This document shows, piece by piece, positions 14,953 through 25,755 of a stretch of DNA of 64,000 bases; positions within the stretch are counted from its first letter, which is position 1; each line of letters starts with the position of its first letter. This DNA comes from DVED01 sp963838375. GTDB lineage: Bacteria; Cyanobacteriota; Cyanobacteriia; Cyanobacteriales; Geitlerinemataceae. The position numbers and the translations under genes were made by a program. The notes beneath the pieces were generated by a model. That model searched no databases, was not told the origin of the DNA, and saw nothing but the letters and a program-made list of their open reading frames with translations. The stretch covers positions 558,001 to 622,000 of the forward strand of contig CAWIQY010000003.1 in assembly GCA_963838375.1 (NCBI GenBank), in the 5' to 3' direction.

Positions 14953-17187
14953 ATGGATGACTTGTTAGCGCTGAATTTCCCGACGAACGATCTGGTTTCG
15001 ATCGCGGCAACCCCCGATGATGATGCGTTATTTGGCAGTTCTCAACATGAGAGCATTTTGAGTCTCGGCGGACACGATATCAGTGTCAGCTATGGCGGAC
15101 AAGATTTATTAGCCGGAAATCAAGGCAACGACAGCCTGTTTGGCAACACCGAAACGGACATTCTCTATGGCGGAAAAGGAAATGATTGGCTCTTTGGCGG
15201 CGAAGACAACGATCGACTGTGGGGAGATCTCGGAGATGACTGGCTTTCCGGCGATCGCGGTGCTGATACAGTAACGGGCGGAGAAGGCAGCGATCGCTTT
15301 ATCATCGGTACGGGAGGTTCCACCCTCGCCGATGCCGACATCATCACCGACTACACCGACGGCGAAGATTGGCTGGAACTCACCGATGGCAGGACGTTTA
15401 CCGGTTTAGACATTCAACCGGGCACGGGAGCCAATGTCAACGATACGATCGTCAAAGATACCGTAACGGGCGAATACCTGGCGGTTTTAAAAGATTTTGT
15501 GGCATCTGGGGTGCTCGAATATGCCGATGAAAGTTTGACTCGCGTGCGTTTGCAGATCGCACAAGATCTGGAACCGACGCCGGAGATTCCCGACAATCCG
15601 CCGCCTGCTGGGGATATCGAGGATGCTCCCATCGTCAAGATCGATCGAGAAATTCCCCAATTAAATACCGAAGAACGATCGATCGACACAGATCCCGGCA
15701 ACACCCCGGAAACCGCCTACAGCCTCCCAGTCAGTTCCACCACGCTGATGTATAGCGAGCAAGTAAGCGGTGCAGATACCGACGACTACTACGTTTTCAC
15801 CTTGGGTGCAGACAACAGCATCACCCTCTCCCTGGAAGAAGCGACGGGTGATGCCAATATTAGCTTGCTCGACAGCAACCAAACCGCGATCGGTTCCTCT
15901 CCCAACACCGATGCAATTTCCGCACCCCTGGAAGCCGGAACGTACTACATCCGGGTGGAATCGGCAGATGCGGCAGAGACCGACTACAAGCTGAACCTGT
16001 CGGTAACGCCGCGTTTGGCTGGCATTACCACGACGGATTCCGAAGAAGAGTATCGGTTATTTACCAACGACTCCCTGCCGTTGATTAATCTGACACCTTC
16101 TGACAGTTTCGATATGGAGGCGTTCCGTACCGATCCTCGGTTTGCCAATATTGACGGTAGCGGCTATACCGCCGTGATTATCGATAGCGGAATCGATCGC
16201 GATCATCCATTCTTTGGCGATCGAATTGTTTATCAAGAGGATTTCGCCGATCACGATAAAGATGCGAGCGATTATGACGGACACGGTTCCAATGTTTCCA
16301 GCATCGTGGCATCTGGAGACAGCACCTATCCAGGGGTGGCTCCCGGCGCGAATATCATCCACCTCAAGGTTTTTCCCGACGAAGGCGGTTCTGCCCAAGA
16401 TGAGGTGATCCAACAGGCATTGCAATGGGTATCTAATAATGCGAAAGACTACAACATTGTTAGTGTGAATATGTCACTGGGAAGCGGTAATTCTCCAACT
16501 CCTATTTATGGAGAGTATGGTGACGAACTCGAAAATTTAGCAGAACAAGATGTCATCGTTGTTGCTGCTTCGGGAAATGATTTCTATCGATACGAACCTG
16601 GCATTGCCTATCCTGCCGCCAATCCAAATATCATATCTGTTGGTTCGGTGTGGGATGGCGACAACGACTTTGTATCCTGGGGTAGTGGTGCGATCGATTA
16701 CACCACCGATGCCGACCAAATTGTTAGTCACGCTCAACGCCATCCCGACTTGCTAGACATCTTTGCTCCAGGTGCTTTTATTACCGGAGCGAATTGGGAT
16801 GGGGGTACTGTCGCTCAAGGTGGAACGAGCCAAGCTTCGCCGCATATTGCCGGGGTTGCCGTCCTCGCACAACAGCTAGCCGAACAAGAACTGGGTCGCC
16901 GCCTGAGTGTTGACGAATTCCGCACCCTACTCCAGACAACCGGAGTGACGATTAACGATGGCGACGATGAAGACGACAATGTGGTCAATACTGGCGCCGA
17001 CTACAAGCGCGTTGATGTCCTGGCATTAGCCGAAGCCATTGTCGCACTCGACGAAACCCCACCCCCCGAACCCGAACCCGACCCCGACCCGTCGAATCTC
17101 ATCCGCTACAACTTCACCTATTACTACGACGGCTACACCACGGAAAACGACTACTATACGGGCTATATGTATGGAGCCACCGGATGA
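14953..17187 (+). CDS. RTX - PPC - subtilisin-like exoprotease (5' part of a frameshifted gene)
   Basis: This 744-residue product is a secreted calcium-dependent serine protease by architecture. Residues about 15-120 carry RTX nonapeptides (GGKGNDWLFGGEDNDRL), which bind calcium and usually go with type I export; no Sec signal is seen. A PPC domain follows (about 285-385), then an S8 subtilase with the triad Asp411 (VIIDSG), His444 (GHGSN) and Ser626 (GGTSQASP). The frame ends at 17187 inside the next domain. The following frame (17171-18403) continues that domain, so one extra base near 17165-17187 has probably split a single gene. The start at 14953 has GAGG upstream; a longer TTG frame from 14842 is unlikely. 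Confidence 0.8.
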   Translation: MDDLLALNFPTNDLVSIAATPDDDALFGSSQHESILSLGGHDISVSYGGQDLLAGNQGNDSLFGNTETDILYGGKGNDWLFGGEDNDRLWGDLGDDWLSGDRGADTVTGGEGSDRFIIGTGGSTLADADIITDYTDGEDWLELTDGRTFTGLDIQPGTGANVNDTIVKDTVTGEYLAVLKDFVASGVLEYADESLTRVRLQIAQDLEPTPEIPDNPPPAGDIEDAPIVKIDREIPQLNTEERSIDTDPGNTPETAYSLPVSSTTLMYSEQVSGADTDDYYVFTLGADNSITLSLEEATGDANISLLDSNQTAIGSSPNTDAISAPLEAGTYYIRVESADAAETDYKLNLSVTPRLAGITTTDSEEEYRLFTNDSLPLINLTPSDSFDMEAFRTDPRFANIDGSGYTAVIIDSGIDRDHPFFGDRIVYQEDFADHDKDASDYDGHGSNVSSIVASGDSTYPGVAPGANIIHLKVFPDEGGSAQDEVIQQALQWVSNNAKDYNIVSVNMSLGSGNSPTPIYGEYGDELENLAEQDVIVVAASGNDFYRYEPGIAYPAANPNIISVGSVWDGDNDFVSWGSGAIDYTTDADQIVSHAQRHPDLLDIFAPGAFITGANWDGGTVAQGGTSQASPHIAGVAVLAQQLAEQELGRRLSVDEFRTLLQTTGVTINDGDDEDDNVVNTGADYKRVDVLALAEAIVALDETPPPEPEPDPDPSNLIRYNFTYYYDGYTTENDYYTGYMYGATG

Positions 17188-18403
17188 GTTACAGGTGGGA
17201 ACGCTGTACGATATCATTCGACCTGATATCGATAACGAAGCGGGTTTCGATGGGTTGTACCGCATTACCAGCGCCCAAAGTGCCGACAGCAGCGCCCGAT
17301 GGGGTGAAGTTTACGTCACGCAATACCACGATGTAGACTTGAGCGGCAACAGCTACGTGCCTTATTATTTCCAAGATGGCAAAGCATCCGGCTTAAACGG
17401 GATTGGCAGCGAGTACGACTTTGTTGTTGCGAATGGCAACTTTGATGATTTCGGTCGCGATTTTGCAGAAGCTGATGGGAGTCGTATCAGTAGTGGTGTC
17501 AATCCGCCAGGAGATGACGATGGTGGTGGTGTCAATCCGCCTGGAGATGACGATGATGGTGGTGTCAATCCGCCTGGAAATGGTGGTGTTACTGGTATCG
17601 AAGGGTTATTCGTCAGCAGCAATGGCAGTGGTGAAATCTTGCGATTCGATGAGAGAACGGGAGACTTTCTCGAAGTCTTCGTTCCCGAAGGGGGTGGCGG
17701 ACTCGAAGTCCCAACAGGTTTAACGTCTGGTCCCGATGGCAACTTGTATGTCATTGATATCGCATATGACGACATACTGCGTTACGACGGCGAAACCGGA
17801 GAATTTATCGACGTGTTCGCATATGGTGGTGGTCTCAGCTCTCCCCAAGACTTAACCTTTGGACCCGATGGCAACCTGTATGTTAGCGGCTTTGATAACG
17901 ATGAAGTGTTGCGCTACGACGGACGAACCGGAGAGTTTATCGATGTCTTTACCTATGGTGGAGGACTATATGCACCGAAAGAACTGACCTTCGGACCTGA
18001 TGGCGACCTCTACGTTGCCGGACTGTTTAGCGATGCCGTGCTGCGTTACGACGGACGGACAGGAGACTTTATCGAGGTCTTTACCTATGGCGGAGGATTG
18101 GAAGACCCTGAAGGTTTAGATTTTGGACCTGATGGCGATCTTTATGTGAGTAGTCGATCGAATGACGAAGTATTGCGTTACGACGGATGGACGGGAGAGT
18201 TTATCGAGGTCTTTATTCCTGCGGGTTACGGAGGATTGAATTTACCGGTGAGTCTGACCTTCGGGCCCGACGACAACCTCTATGTTGGTAGTTTGGGTAC
18301 AGACGAAATTCTTCGCTATGACTGGATTACGGGAGAGTTTATCGAGGTCTTTGCTGATGGTGGAGGTCTCGATCGTCCAGTTGACTTAGTGTTTGTGGAT
18401 TAA
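17171..18403 (+). CDS. Beta-propeller 3' part of the frameshifted exoprotease
   Basis: This frame continues the subtilase gene. Its first 100 residues finish a beta domain opened in the other frame (YYDGYTTENDYYTGY there, then VGTLYDI here). A linker of three GVNPPGDDD-type repeats follows. The rest is a six-bladed propeller of the NHL/Vgb type: about six units of 44-46 residues, each with FGPDGNLYV and VLRYDGRTGEFI. The blades are so alike that recent amplification is likely. An ATG at 17171 could start a separate protein, overlapping the stop of the upstream frame by 17 bases, but the split domain argues for one broken gene. Propellers of this type bind ligands or partners. Confidence 0.7.
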   Translation: MEPPDELQVGTLYDIIRPDIDNEAGFDGLYRITSAQSADSSARWGEVYVTQYHDVDLSGNSYVPYYFQDGKASGLNGIGSEYDFVVANGNFDDFGRDFAEADGSRISSGVNPPGDDDGGGVNPPGDDDDGGVNPPGNGGVTGIEGLFVSSNGSGEILRFDERTGDFLEVFVPEGGGGLEVPTGLTSGPDGNLYVIDIAYDDILRYDGETGEFIDVFAYGGGLSSPQDLTFGPDGNLYVSGFDNDEVLRYDGRTGEFIDVFTYGGGLYAPKELTFGPDGDLYVAGLFSDAVLRYDGRTGDFIEVFTYGGGLEDPEGLDFGPDGDLYVSSRSNDEVLRYDGWTGEFIEVFIPAGYGGLNLPVSLTFGPDDNLYVGSLGTDEILRYDWITGEFIEVFADGGGLDRPVDLVFVD

Positions 18404-18419
18404 TACTGTGTAGCGATCG

Positions 18420-18457
18420 CGATCGAGAGACAATCAAGCTCTCTCGATCGACTTTTT
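18420..18457 (+). terminator. Intrinsic terminator after the propeller gene
   Basis: CGATCGAGAGA (18420-18430) pairs with TCTCTCGATCG (18440-18450) and is followed by ACTTTTT. It stands 17 bp after the stop codon at 18403. Confidence 0.75.
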
Positions 18458-18564
18458 CACAATACCTATAACTCTCTATTTTTTCGGTCTATTTTTTCGG
18501 TTTCGCAGATGTAGCTGACAAAATTACCGCAATAACAAGATCCTTTGAATGAGGCAAGATCGTG

Positions 18565-18729
18565 ATGCGATCGATAATAGCTTTTGGCATAACCATACTT
18601 TTGAACATTCTGTTCTCCGCTCAGGTCAATTCATGTAACAACTTCGATCGATCTCCGACCAACTGGGATCGATATTCAAAAATGGACAGGAAACCTCCTA
18701 TTAGAACGTCAATTGGTGGAACACAATGA
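18565..18729 (+). CDS. Possible small exported peptide, 54 residues
   Basis: An open frame starts with ATG at 18565 and ends with TGA at 18727-18729. The first 23 residues look like a signal peptide (MRSIIAFGITILLNILFSAQ), and the mature part (about 31 residues) is polar with one Cys. GAGG lies about ten bases before the start. There is no known homologue that I recognise, and a chance frame cannot be ruled out. It sits between two genes for secreted proteins, and part of its sequence (ATGTAACAA) resembles the start of the 29-bp repeat found at 18801. Confidence 0.35.
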   Translation: MRSIIAFGITILLNILFSAQVNSCNNFDRSPTNWDRYSKMDRKPPIRTSIGGTQ

Positions 18730-18800
18730 GACGGAAGATGACGGGCAAAACGTAGGTGATGGGAAATTGCACCTACAGCCACTCTCTACCCGTGTAAATC

Positions 18801-18829
18801 AATGTAACAATTTCGGACGATCGCATAAA
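18801..18829 (+). repeat. 29-bp direct repeat, copy 2
   Basis: This copy is identical to 14813-14841 and lies 64 bp before the start at 18894. See the first copy for interpretation. Confidence 0.7.
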
Positions 18830-18893
18830 AGAGGGGTTGGTATTCAGAAATAGAGGTAGAAGTTCTATTTCGATCGTTAACTGGAGAAATACA

Positions 18894-19616
18894 ATGATTG
18901 TACATTTACAAAAACTTGCTTTAGCTGTCGCCACGATCGCGATCGCGCCCTTCTGGTATGCCGTTCCCACTCTGGCAGAACAAGAAGAAATGACCGCCTT
19001 AGAACGATTTCGCTTGTGTACGGCGTTCCCGTTAAATTCTCGCTGCGAGGGATACACACCTCCTGTTGCGTTGAAACAGCGTCCCGGAAATGAGGCAATT
19101 TGCCAAGTTCTAGTCGGTTCGATAGAAACTGCTGGCAACTGCAAAATTGTGCTGACAGACGAGACCATTACGATTTTCGTAGAAGAAGGGGAAAAACTGG
19201 CGTTGTTGGATGATAAACGAGACACGGGGGAAATTGGCATTGCTGTTAGCGATGTATCGAATCTTCGTTATCGCGAAACCAGCAAAATTGACATTGCAGA
19301 GGTTTTATTTGTCACTTGGTTCGCACTTTTTCGACCGGATAAATTTTCTGAAATTGAGATTGCTTTTACCGATAATACTCACTCCGGCAACTCCAGCGTG
19401 ACAGTCATTACCGATCGAGAGTTGGGAATGAATTTGAGAACCCATGTGGAACGATCGACCGGACTGTTTGCAGACATTTATTCAGATGAAGATGACAAAC
19501 CCAAAGAACCCGAACCCACCGTGGTAGAGCATCACAATTCAGACTCCACTGATGTTGATAAATTTTGTGAAGATTTCCCGCTCAATTCTCGCTGTGAAGT
19601 GTCCCCAGAAAGATAG
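18894..19616 (+). CDS. Exported hypothetical protein with two FPLNSRCE motifs
   Basis: This 240-residue protein has a signal peptide (residues 1-28, KLALAVATIAIAPFWYAVPTLA). Two copies of the motif C-x2-FPLNSRCE frame the mature protein, one near residue 45 and one at the very C-terminus; I have seen this short motif in other cyanobacterial exported proteins but know of no assigned role. Between them lies a beta-rich domain (about 65-200). A Pro/Glu/Lys linker joins the second motif. The start at 18894 is chosen over 18837 because GGAG precedes it and the signal peptide then begins at residue 1. Confidence 0.7.
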   Translation: MIVHLQKLALAVATIAIAPFWYAVPTLAEQEEMTALERFRLCTAFPLNSRCEGYTPPVALKQRPGNEAICQVLVGSIETAGNCKIVLTDETITIFVEEGEKLALLDDKRDTGEIGIAVSDVSNLRYRETSKIDIAEVLFVTWFALFRPDKFSEIEIAFTDNTHSGNSSVTVITDRELGMNLRTHVERSTGLFADIYSDEDDKPKEPEPTVVEHHNSDSTDVDKFCEDFPLNSRCEVSPER

Positions 19617-19725
19617 CAACTGTTTGGGCGAAAACATGGTATAAACATCACAGTTCCGAGTTCGGATTGCTTCCTATTGTCGATCGAAAACATCAAGCAT
19701 TTACCAGGATGGGGAGGTTGGGTTC

Positions 19726-22700
19726 ATGTCGAAGTCCGATCGTAAAGCGGGTCTACAGGAGAATCACCAGATAATTCGATCGGGTTTTCCCGACCCGGTT
19801 TTGACTGTTGCGCTGTTGCCGCTCACCCTATCCCTGACTTGGATAAGCCCCGCCGTTGCCCAACTGATTCCCGACAACACATTGGGTGCAGAAAGTTCGG
19901 TGGTGACGCCGCTAGATACCTTAAACGATCGAATTGACGGCGGTGCACTTCGCGGCTCCAACCTCTTCCACAGCTTCCAAGATTTCAACATCGACGACGG
20001 GACGTGGCGCTTATTTCAGCAATCCCGCCGGCATCGAGAATATCCTCACTCGCGTCACGGGCAGTAACCCGTCGAATATCTTCGGGACGTTGGGAGTTTT
20101 GGGCGATGCCAACTTATTTCTGGTCAATCCCAACGGTATCGTTTTCGGACCGAATGCGCGGTTGGATGTGGGGGGTTCGTTCTTTGCCAGCACCGCCGAA
20201 GGGGTAAATTTTCTCGACGGTTATCAGTTCAGCGCGACGAATCCGGATGTACCGCCGTTGTTGACGATTAACGTTCCCATTGGGTTGCAGTTTGGCGCGA
20301 ATCCGGGGGAAATTGTCAATCAGTCGGTGGCGACGCAAGTTATTGACGGGGAAGAGTCCATTATCGGGTTGCAAGTGCCGCCGGGTCGCACCTTGGGACT
20401 GATTGGGGGAGAAATAACCTTAGAAGGCGGTCGATTGACGGCAGAAAGCGGACGGGTGGAGTTGGGGAGTGTTGGGGGAAATAATACGGTTAGTCTCACT
20501 CCGGTCGATGTGGGTTTTGCCTTGGGATACGCAGGGGTGGAGAATTATCAGAATATTGTCCTGTCCCAACAAGCGCTAGTTGATACCAGTGGAGAACGTG
20601 GGGGAGATGTCCAAGTTCGAGCTAATCGATTGCTGATGCAAGATGGTGGGGCAATTGTTGCTAACACAAGCGGTGCAGGTCAAGCGGGAACGTTAGATAT
20701 CAATGCTACCGAATCCGTTCAACTCATCGGTACAGTTCCCGATAGTACATCGGTCAGTGGTTTGTCAGCGAGTACCTTTAGCGCTGGCAATGGGGGAGAG
20801 ATTAACATTAATACCGGGCAGTTAACGATTCGCGATGGCGCTAATATATTGGCTGATACTCGTGGCGAAGGTCAAGCCGGAATGCTAACGATTAATGCCA
20901 CTGAATCGGTTGAAATCAGCGGCACGGCTATCAGTCCTGAGAATGAAAATATTATCAGTGTATTGTCTGCTAGCACTTCTGGATTGGGAGATGCTGGAAC
21001 AATCGATATTTTTACCGGGCGCTTACTCATTGAAGATGGAGCAGCTATATTTCTGAATTCTTTGAACCAGGAAGTAGGCGGAAACGCCGGAACGCTGAAT
21101 GTTAATGCCACCGAGTCTGTCGAAATCCGAGGGATAACCCCCGATGGGAATTTTGGCACTGAGGTTTCTGCTGCTACGTTGGGATCGGGCAATGGGGGAG
21201 AAATCAACATTACCACGGGACGATTGCTGGTTGAAGGTGGAGGCAATATATTGCTGAGTACCCGGAATGCAGGATCGGGCGGACGTGGTGGAACGCTAAC
21301 TGTCAATGCTAGTGAATCAGTTCAATTAATTGGTACGTCTCCTGAATGGTTCCTTGAGCAGTGGGATATTTGCCAATACCGAAGGCTTGGGAGAAGCTGG
21401 AGCCGTCAGCATTAATACTGGACAGTTGTGGATTCGGGATGGAGCTGGAATCTTACTCGAATCCCTGAATCAGGGAGAAGGTGGACGTGCTGGAACGCTA
21501 ACTGTCAATGCTAGCGAGTTGGTTCAATTGAGTGGGACGACGACAGTTGAAGATCGAACAGTCAGAAGTGGTATATTTGCCAGCACCGTAGGATTGGGTA
21601 ATGCGGGAGCCGTCAACATCGATACCGGGAACTTGCTAGTTCAAGATGGAGCCGGGATATTGTTGAATTCTTTGAACCAGGAAGCAGGCGGAAATGCCGG
21701 AACGCTGAATGTTAATGCTACTGAATCTGTCGAAATCCGGGGGACTGAGGTTTCTGCTGCCACGTTGGGATCGGGCAATGGGGGAGAAATCAACATTACC
21801 ACGGGACGATTGCTGGTTGAAGGTGGAGGCAATATATTGCTGGATTCACGCAATGAGGGAGCAGGTGGACGAGCGGGAATACTCACGATCGATGCTACCG
21901 AATCTATCGTACTCAGCGGCACAACTCCAGATGGCACTTCAATAAATTTGCTTTCTGCTAGCACTTCTGGCTTCGGAGATGCTGGAACGATCAACATTAA
22001 TACCAGGAACTTGCGACTACAAGATGGAGGAATTATAGCTGTTTCCACCCTGGGAGAAGGTCAAGGGGGAATGCTGAATGTCAATGCTACTGAGTCCGTT
22101 GAACTCATCGGCGAGACTCCTGATGGTACAAGCACAAGTTTGATGGGAACTACTTTTGAACCAGGAGATGCAGCAACTATCAACATTACGACCGGGCGAT
22201 TGATTATTCGGGATGGAGCCGTTATCTTTCTGGCATCTAGCAATGAGGAAGGAATCGGTGGACACGGCGGAATTTTGAGTGTCAATGCCACCGAGTCTGT
22301 CGAATTTATCGGTACGACTTCCGATGGAATGACCAACAGCGGGGTGTCTGCTATCAGTGATGGCATCGGAGACGGGGGAACCGTTGATATTACGACTGGG
22401 CGGTTAATTGTCCGGGATGGGGCGATAATCGCGCTTTCAACTCAAGGTAAAGGACAAGGTGGCACTCTGACAATTAATGCTAGCGAGTCCGTCGAATTGA
22501 TGGGTACGGCTTCCGTCCCTGTTGTTTCGCCAGACAACTCCTTGACGTTCAGGTTTCCCAGCAATTTAAGCTCCGGCACCTCTGGATTGGGAAATGCGGG
22601 AACCATCGATATCACAACCGGGGAGTTGATTGTCCGGGATGGAGCTAATATCTCTGTACAGACTAGTGGTCAGGGTCGAGGCGGGAGACTGACTGTTAAT

Positions 22701-24784
22701 GCTTCTGAGTCCGTTCAACTCATCGGTGTAGCAGCAGCACCCAATGAAATCACAGATTTTCAACCAGGAGCCAGTAGCTTCTATGCTGTGACTGATGGAG
22801 AAGGGGATGCAGGAGAGATCGTCATTAATACGAGGCAATTGCTGCTTCTGAATGGAGCCGAAATCTCGCTGAGTACCGATGCAGACGGACGCGGTGGGAC
22901 GCTAACCGTCAACGCAACCGAATTGGTCGAACTCAGCGGTACAACACCTGATGGTACTGATGGCAGTTCTATATTTGCGGGTGCTTCTGGTTTGGGGGAT
23001 GGGGGGATTGTCACGATTAATACAGGGCAGTTGATTGTTCGGGACGGATCTGACATTCAGCGTCGCAACGATCGATCGAGGTCGAGGGGGTACGCTGAAT
23101 GTCAATGCAACTGAATCCGTTGAAGTGAGCGGGACTGCTACTACTCCTACTGTCGTGAACTTGTCGGAAGCCGACCCACTTTTTAGCTTTATTTCCGGAC
23201 AAAGAGAAGTTATTGGAAACGATCCCAGCACTCTATCTTCGGGTTCTTTTGGAACGGGAGATGGGGGACAAATCAACATTGTTACCGAACGGCTGAGCGT
23301 TCGAGATGGGGCAGATATAACTGCTGATACTCGTGGTCAAGGTCGAGGGGGTACGCTAAACATTAATGCTACCGAGTCGGTTGAGGTGAGCGGTGCGGCT
23401 GCTATACCTGATGAAACGACGACCGTTCGGGATACGGAATCCGGTCCGATGATTTCCACAATAACTCGTAACAGTTTCAGTAGTCTAGACGCTGGTACGT
23501 TTGGCGCGAAACCTGCGGGGGAAATCAATATTACCACCGGACGGTTAAGCGTTCGCGATGGGGCAACGATCTCCATTATTACGGCAGGTGAAGGTCAAGG
23601 GGGTACGCTAACGATTAATGCCTCTGATTCCGTCGAACTCAGTGGTAATGTAGGGAATGACTTCAGTATCTTGCTGGCTTCAACCTTTGGCGGAGGAAGT
23701 GCAGGAGCCATCTCAATTGTTACAGAGCGATTGAGCGTTCGAGATGGGGCGGACATTGTGGCTAGCTCATTTGGTGCGGGTGCGGGTGGAACTGTCAGGG
23801 TCAATGCCACTGAGTCTGTGGAAGTTCTGGTACGTCTCCTGATGGATTTCCCAGTCGTTTGGTTGCCTCTAACTCGGAGACGGGGTGATGGCGGCAATGT
23901 GACTGTTGCCACCGAACGATTGCGCGTTGCAGACGGAGCCAACATTACCGTGAGCAGTCGCGTATTAACACCAGAAGAGGTATCGGATTTGAAATTGCAA
24001 ACTTGTGAGATTGTTGAACGATCTGGGAAATCCCGGCAGTATCGACATTACCGCCGACAATATCCGCCTAGAAAACGGCGGTTTACTCGACGCCATCTCC
24101 TCTACCGGACGCGGGGGCAATATCGACGTTCGCGCCCGCAATATCCAACTGCGGAACGGTCTGATTACCGCCTCCGGACGCGGCAACGACCCCACCTTCG
24201 ACGGTAACATCGACATCGATGCCGAAACCCTTGTCCTCCTCGACAACAGCCAAATTATCACCAGTTCCACTGACCCCCAAGGCGGCAGTAACATCACCTT
24301 CCGTCCCATCGACGGGGAAAATGGCTCGTTGGTTTTGCTTCAGTCTCCCGACAGTCTGATCAACGCCCAAGGAGAACTCTCGGTAGAAGGAGAAATCGAA
24401 CCCGACCCGGCGGAGGTTCCGGAAGTGGCAACTCTCGATGCAGAAAGCCAAATTTCCCGAGGTTGCCAGGACTACGAAGGCAGCCAATTCATCGTTACCG
24501 GACGCGGCGGCATCCCGGCAACTCCTGCCGACCCTGCAAGTCCCACCACCGTCTGGCAGGATTGGAGTCTGACGGAAATAGCAGAAACCCCCACCCCGGA
24601 AAACCCACCGGAAGCGGCATCTCCAGAACCTCCGCCTCTGGTGGAAGCGCAAGGCTGGTACGTCAACGAAGCGGGACAAGTCGTCCTGACGGCAAATCCG
24701 ACGACGGCAACACCGCACCAATCCGGACGAATTCCGGTGCAGTGCGGTTCGAGTCGTACTACTTCGATCGATGAGAGGAGATGA
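19726..24784 (+). pseudogene. TpsA-like filamentous haemagglutinin exoprotein, several frameshifts
   Basis: The pieces together encode about 1,680 residues of a large exoprotein of two-partner secretion. The 5' end has a signal sequence (LTLSLTWISPAVAQ) and the TPS secretion domain with NPNGIVFGPNARLDVGGSFF. The middle is about eighteen degenerate repeats of about 60 residues (GGEININTGRL, RDGA, GEGQGGTLTVNATESV) that should form a beta-helix. The C-terminus carries the conserved ISRGCQDYEGSQFIVTGRGG. The frame changes near 20,005, 21,345, 23,060, 23,830/23,885 (a compensating pair) and about 24,010. None of these sites is a homopolymer. No TpsB transporter gene is present in the window. Confidence 0.85.
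21052..21842 (+). repeat. Near-identical internal duplication in the haemagglutinin gene
   Basis: Bases 21052-21255 and 21663-21842 are nearly identical except that the second copy lacks 24 bases (GITPDGNFG region). The rest of the repeat array is far more divergent, so this pair shows a recent duplication or gene conversion about 610 bp apart. Confidence 0.75.
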
Positions 24785-24794
24785 GTTAAAAGAT

Positions 24795-25456
24795 TTATCC
24801 TGAAAACTGGGTCATGAGGGTCGCCATAATTTGACTGTCGTCCTGGGTTTTTCTGGATGCCAAAGCTGCTTCGAGAATCGCAATTTCCAATCCCGGCAAC
24901 ACGTTAGATGTGGTGATGCGCTGGCTGCCCCGATCGAGAATTTGAAAAGCAATAATTTGAGCATTTTCTACATCGACAACCCAATATTCTCCGACGCCAA
25001 GTTCTTCGTAAAGCAGTCGTTTGAAGCCCAGATCGTCGTTGAGAGAACTGGCAGCAATTTCAATGGTTAAGTCCGGTGCGGGGTGCGTTTCCAGATCGAC
25101 GATCGTATTTCCCTGGGGAACTAAAAGGGCTTTTTCATTGATATAATATGACGCATCGGGTTGAGCTTCTTGACAACCGGGTTGGCGATAACTGGCATTA
25201 GTTAGAGCCGCGAAGCGCGATGGTTTTTAATGTACAGTACAAGCCGATTGCAGGGTGGATCAGTTCCATTGTCTACTGCGTGGTCTGGTCCAACTCCCAT
25301 AGTCTCGATCCGCATTTGCTGGTTGAAGTAATAGCAGGTTTTCTTTTCGCTGGCAGGGTCATCGGCGATGGCGACAAATTCCTCCCAGGTGGCGTTAACC
25401 CAGGTGTTGGATGGAGACGTTGTTTGTGTGGGCGATCGGGTTTCGGTGAACGTCAT
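24795..25456 (-). pseudogene. Uma2-family nuclease, frameshifted
   Basis: On the minus strand the product starts MTFTETRSPTQTTSPS at 25456 and would be about 220 residues of the Uma2 (DUF820) family, which has a PD-(D/E)XK nuclease fold of unknown role. The frame changes near 25,258 (after DHAVDNG) and again near 25,198 (before NASYRQPGCQEAQPD), and then stays open to a stop at 24795-24797. The active-site region is visible: PDLTIEIAASSLND and VGEYWVVD. It is one of four Uma2 genes in the window and the only broken one. Confidence 0.8.
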
Positions 25457-25755
25457 GGTACTGGATCTCGAACATTTAAATCGATCGTAGCGCAATCCTA
25501 ACACGCCAATACATATAGCGCGATCGCCCAATTCTGGAAACGGGTCAAATTCGATCGGGATCGCTCCCTAGACTGCGTAAGAGTTCTGTTAACCTCAACG
25601 CAGAATTAACTCCAGAAGAGATTGTTCTGGGTTTTTATCATTCAGAAAATCGTGCTTTGACTGGATTAGCAACGGATTAACATCTCCACCCGATCGATTC
25701 AACCCAAAAACCGAATACAATTATCAAATGATGCTTGAAAACTGAGGCACCACCC
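25457..25755. other. Intergenic, with a short echo of 26617-26690
   Basis: No gene is supported here. The plus strand around 25,650-25,690 reads ENRALTGLATD then stop, and 26,630-26,668 reads EHRSLTGLAMA then stop, with similar DNA after it (TAACATCTCCACCC and TAATATTTCTACCC). Both look like decayed 3' ends of the same kind of gene. I do not recognise the parent family. Confidence 0.35.

Noticed and set aside
17160..17190. Programmed frameshift in the exoprotease gene
   Set aside because: No slippery sequence or run is present at the junction, and the shift is +1; a plain indel is simpler.
20600..23900. Regular repeats that might be a CRISPR array
   Set aside because: The units are coding, about 180-200 bp long and diverged, and translate to beta-helix repeats of a haemagglutinin-like protein.
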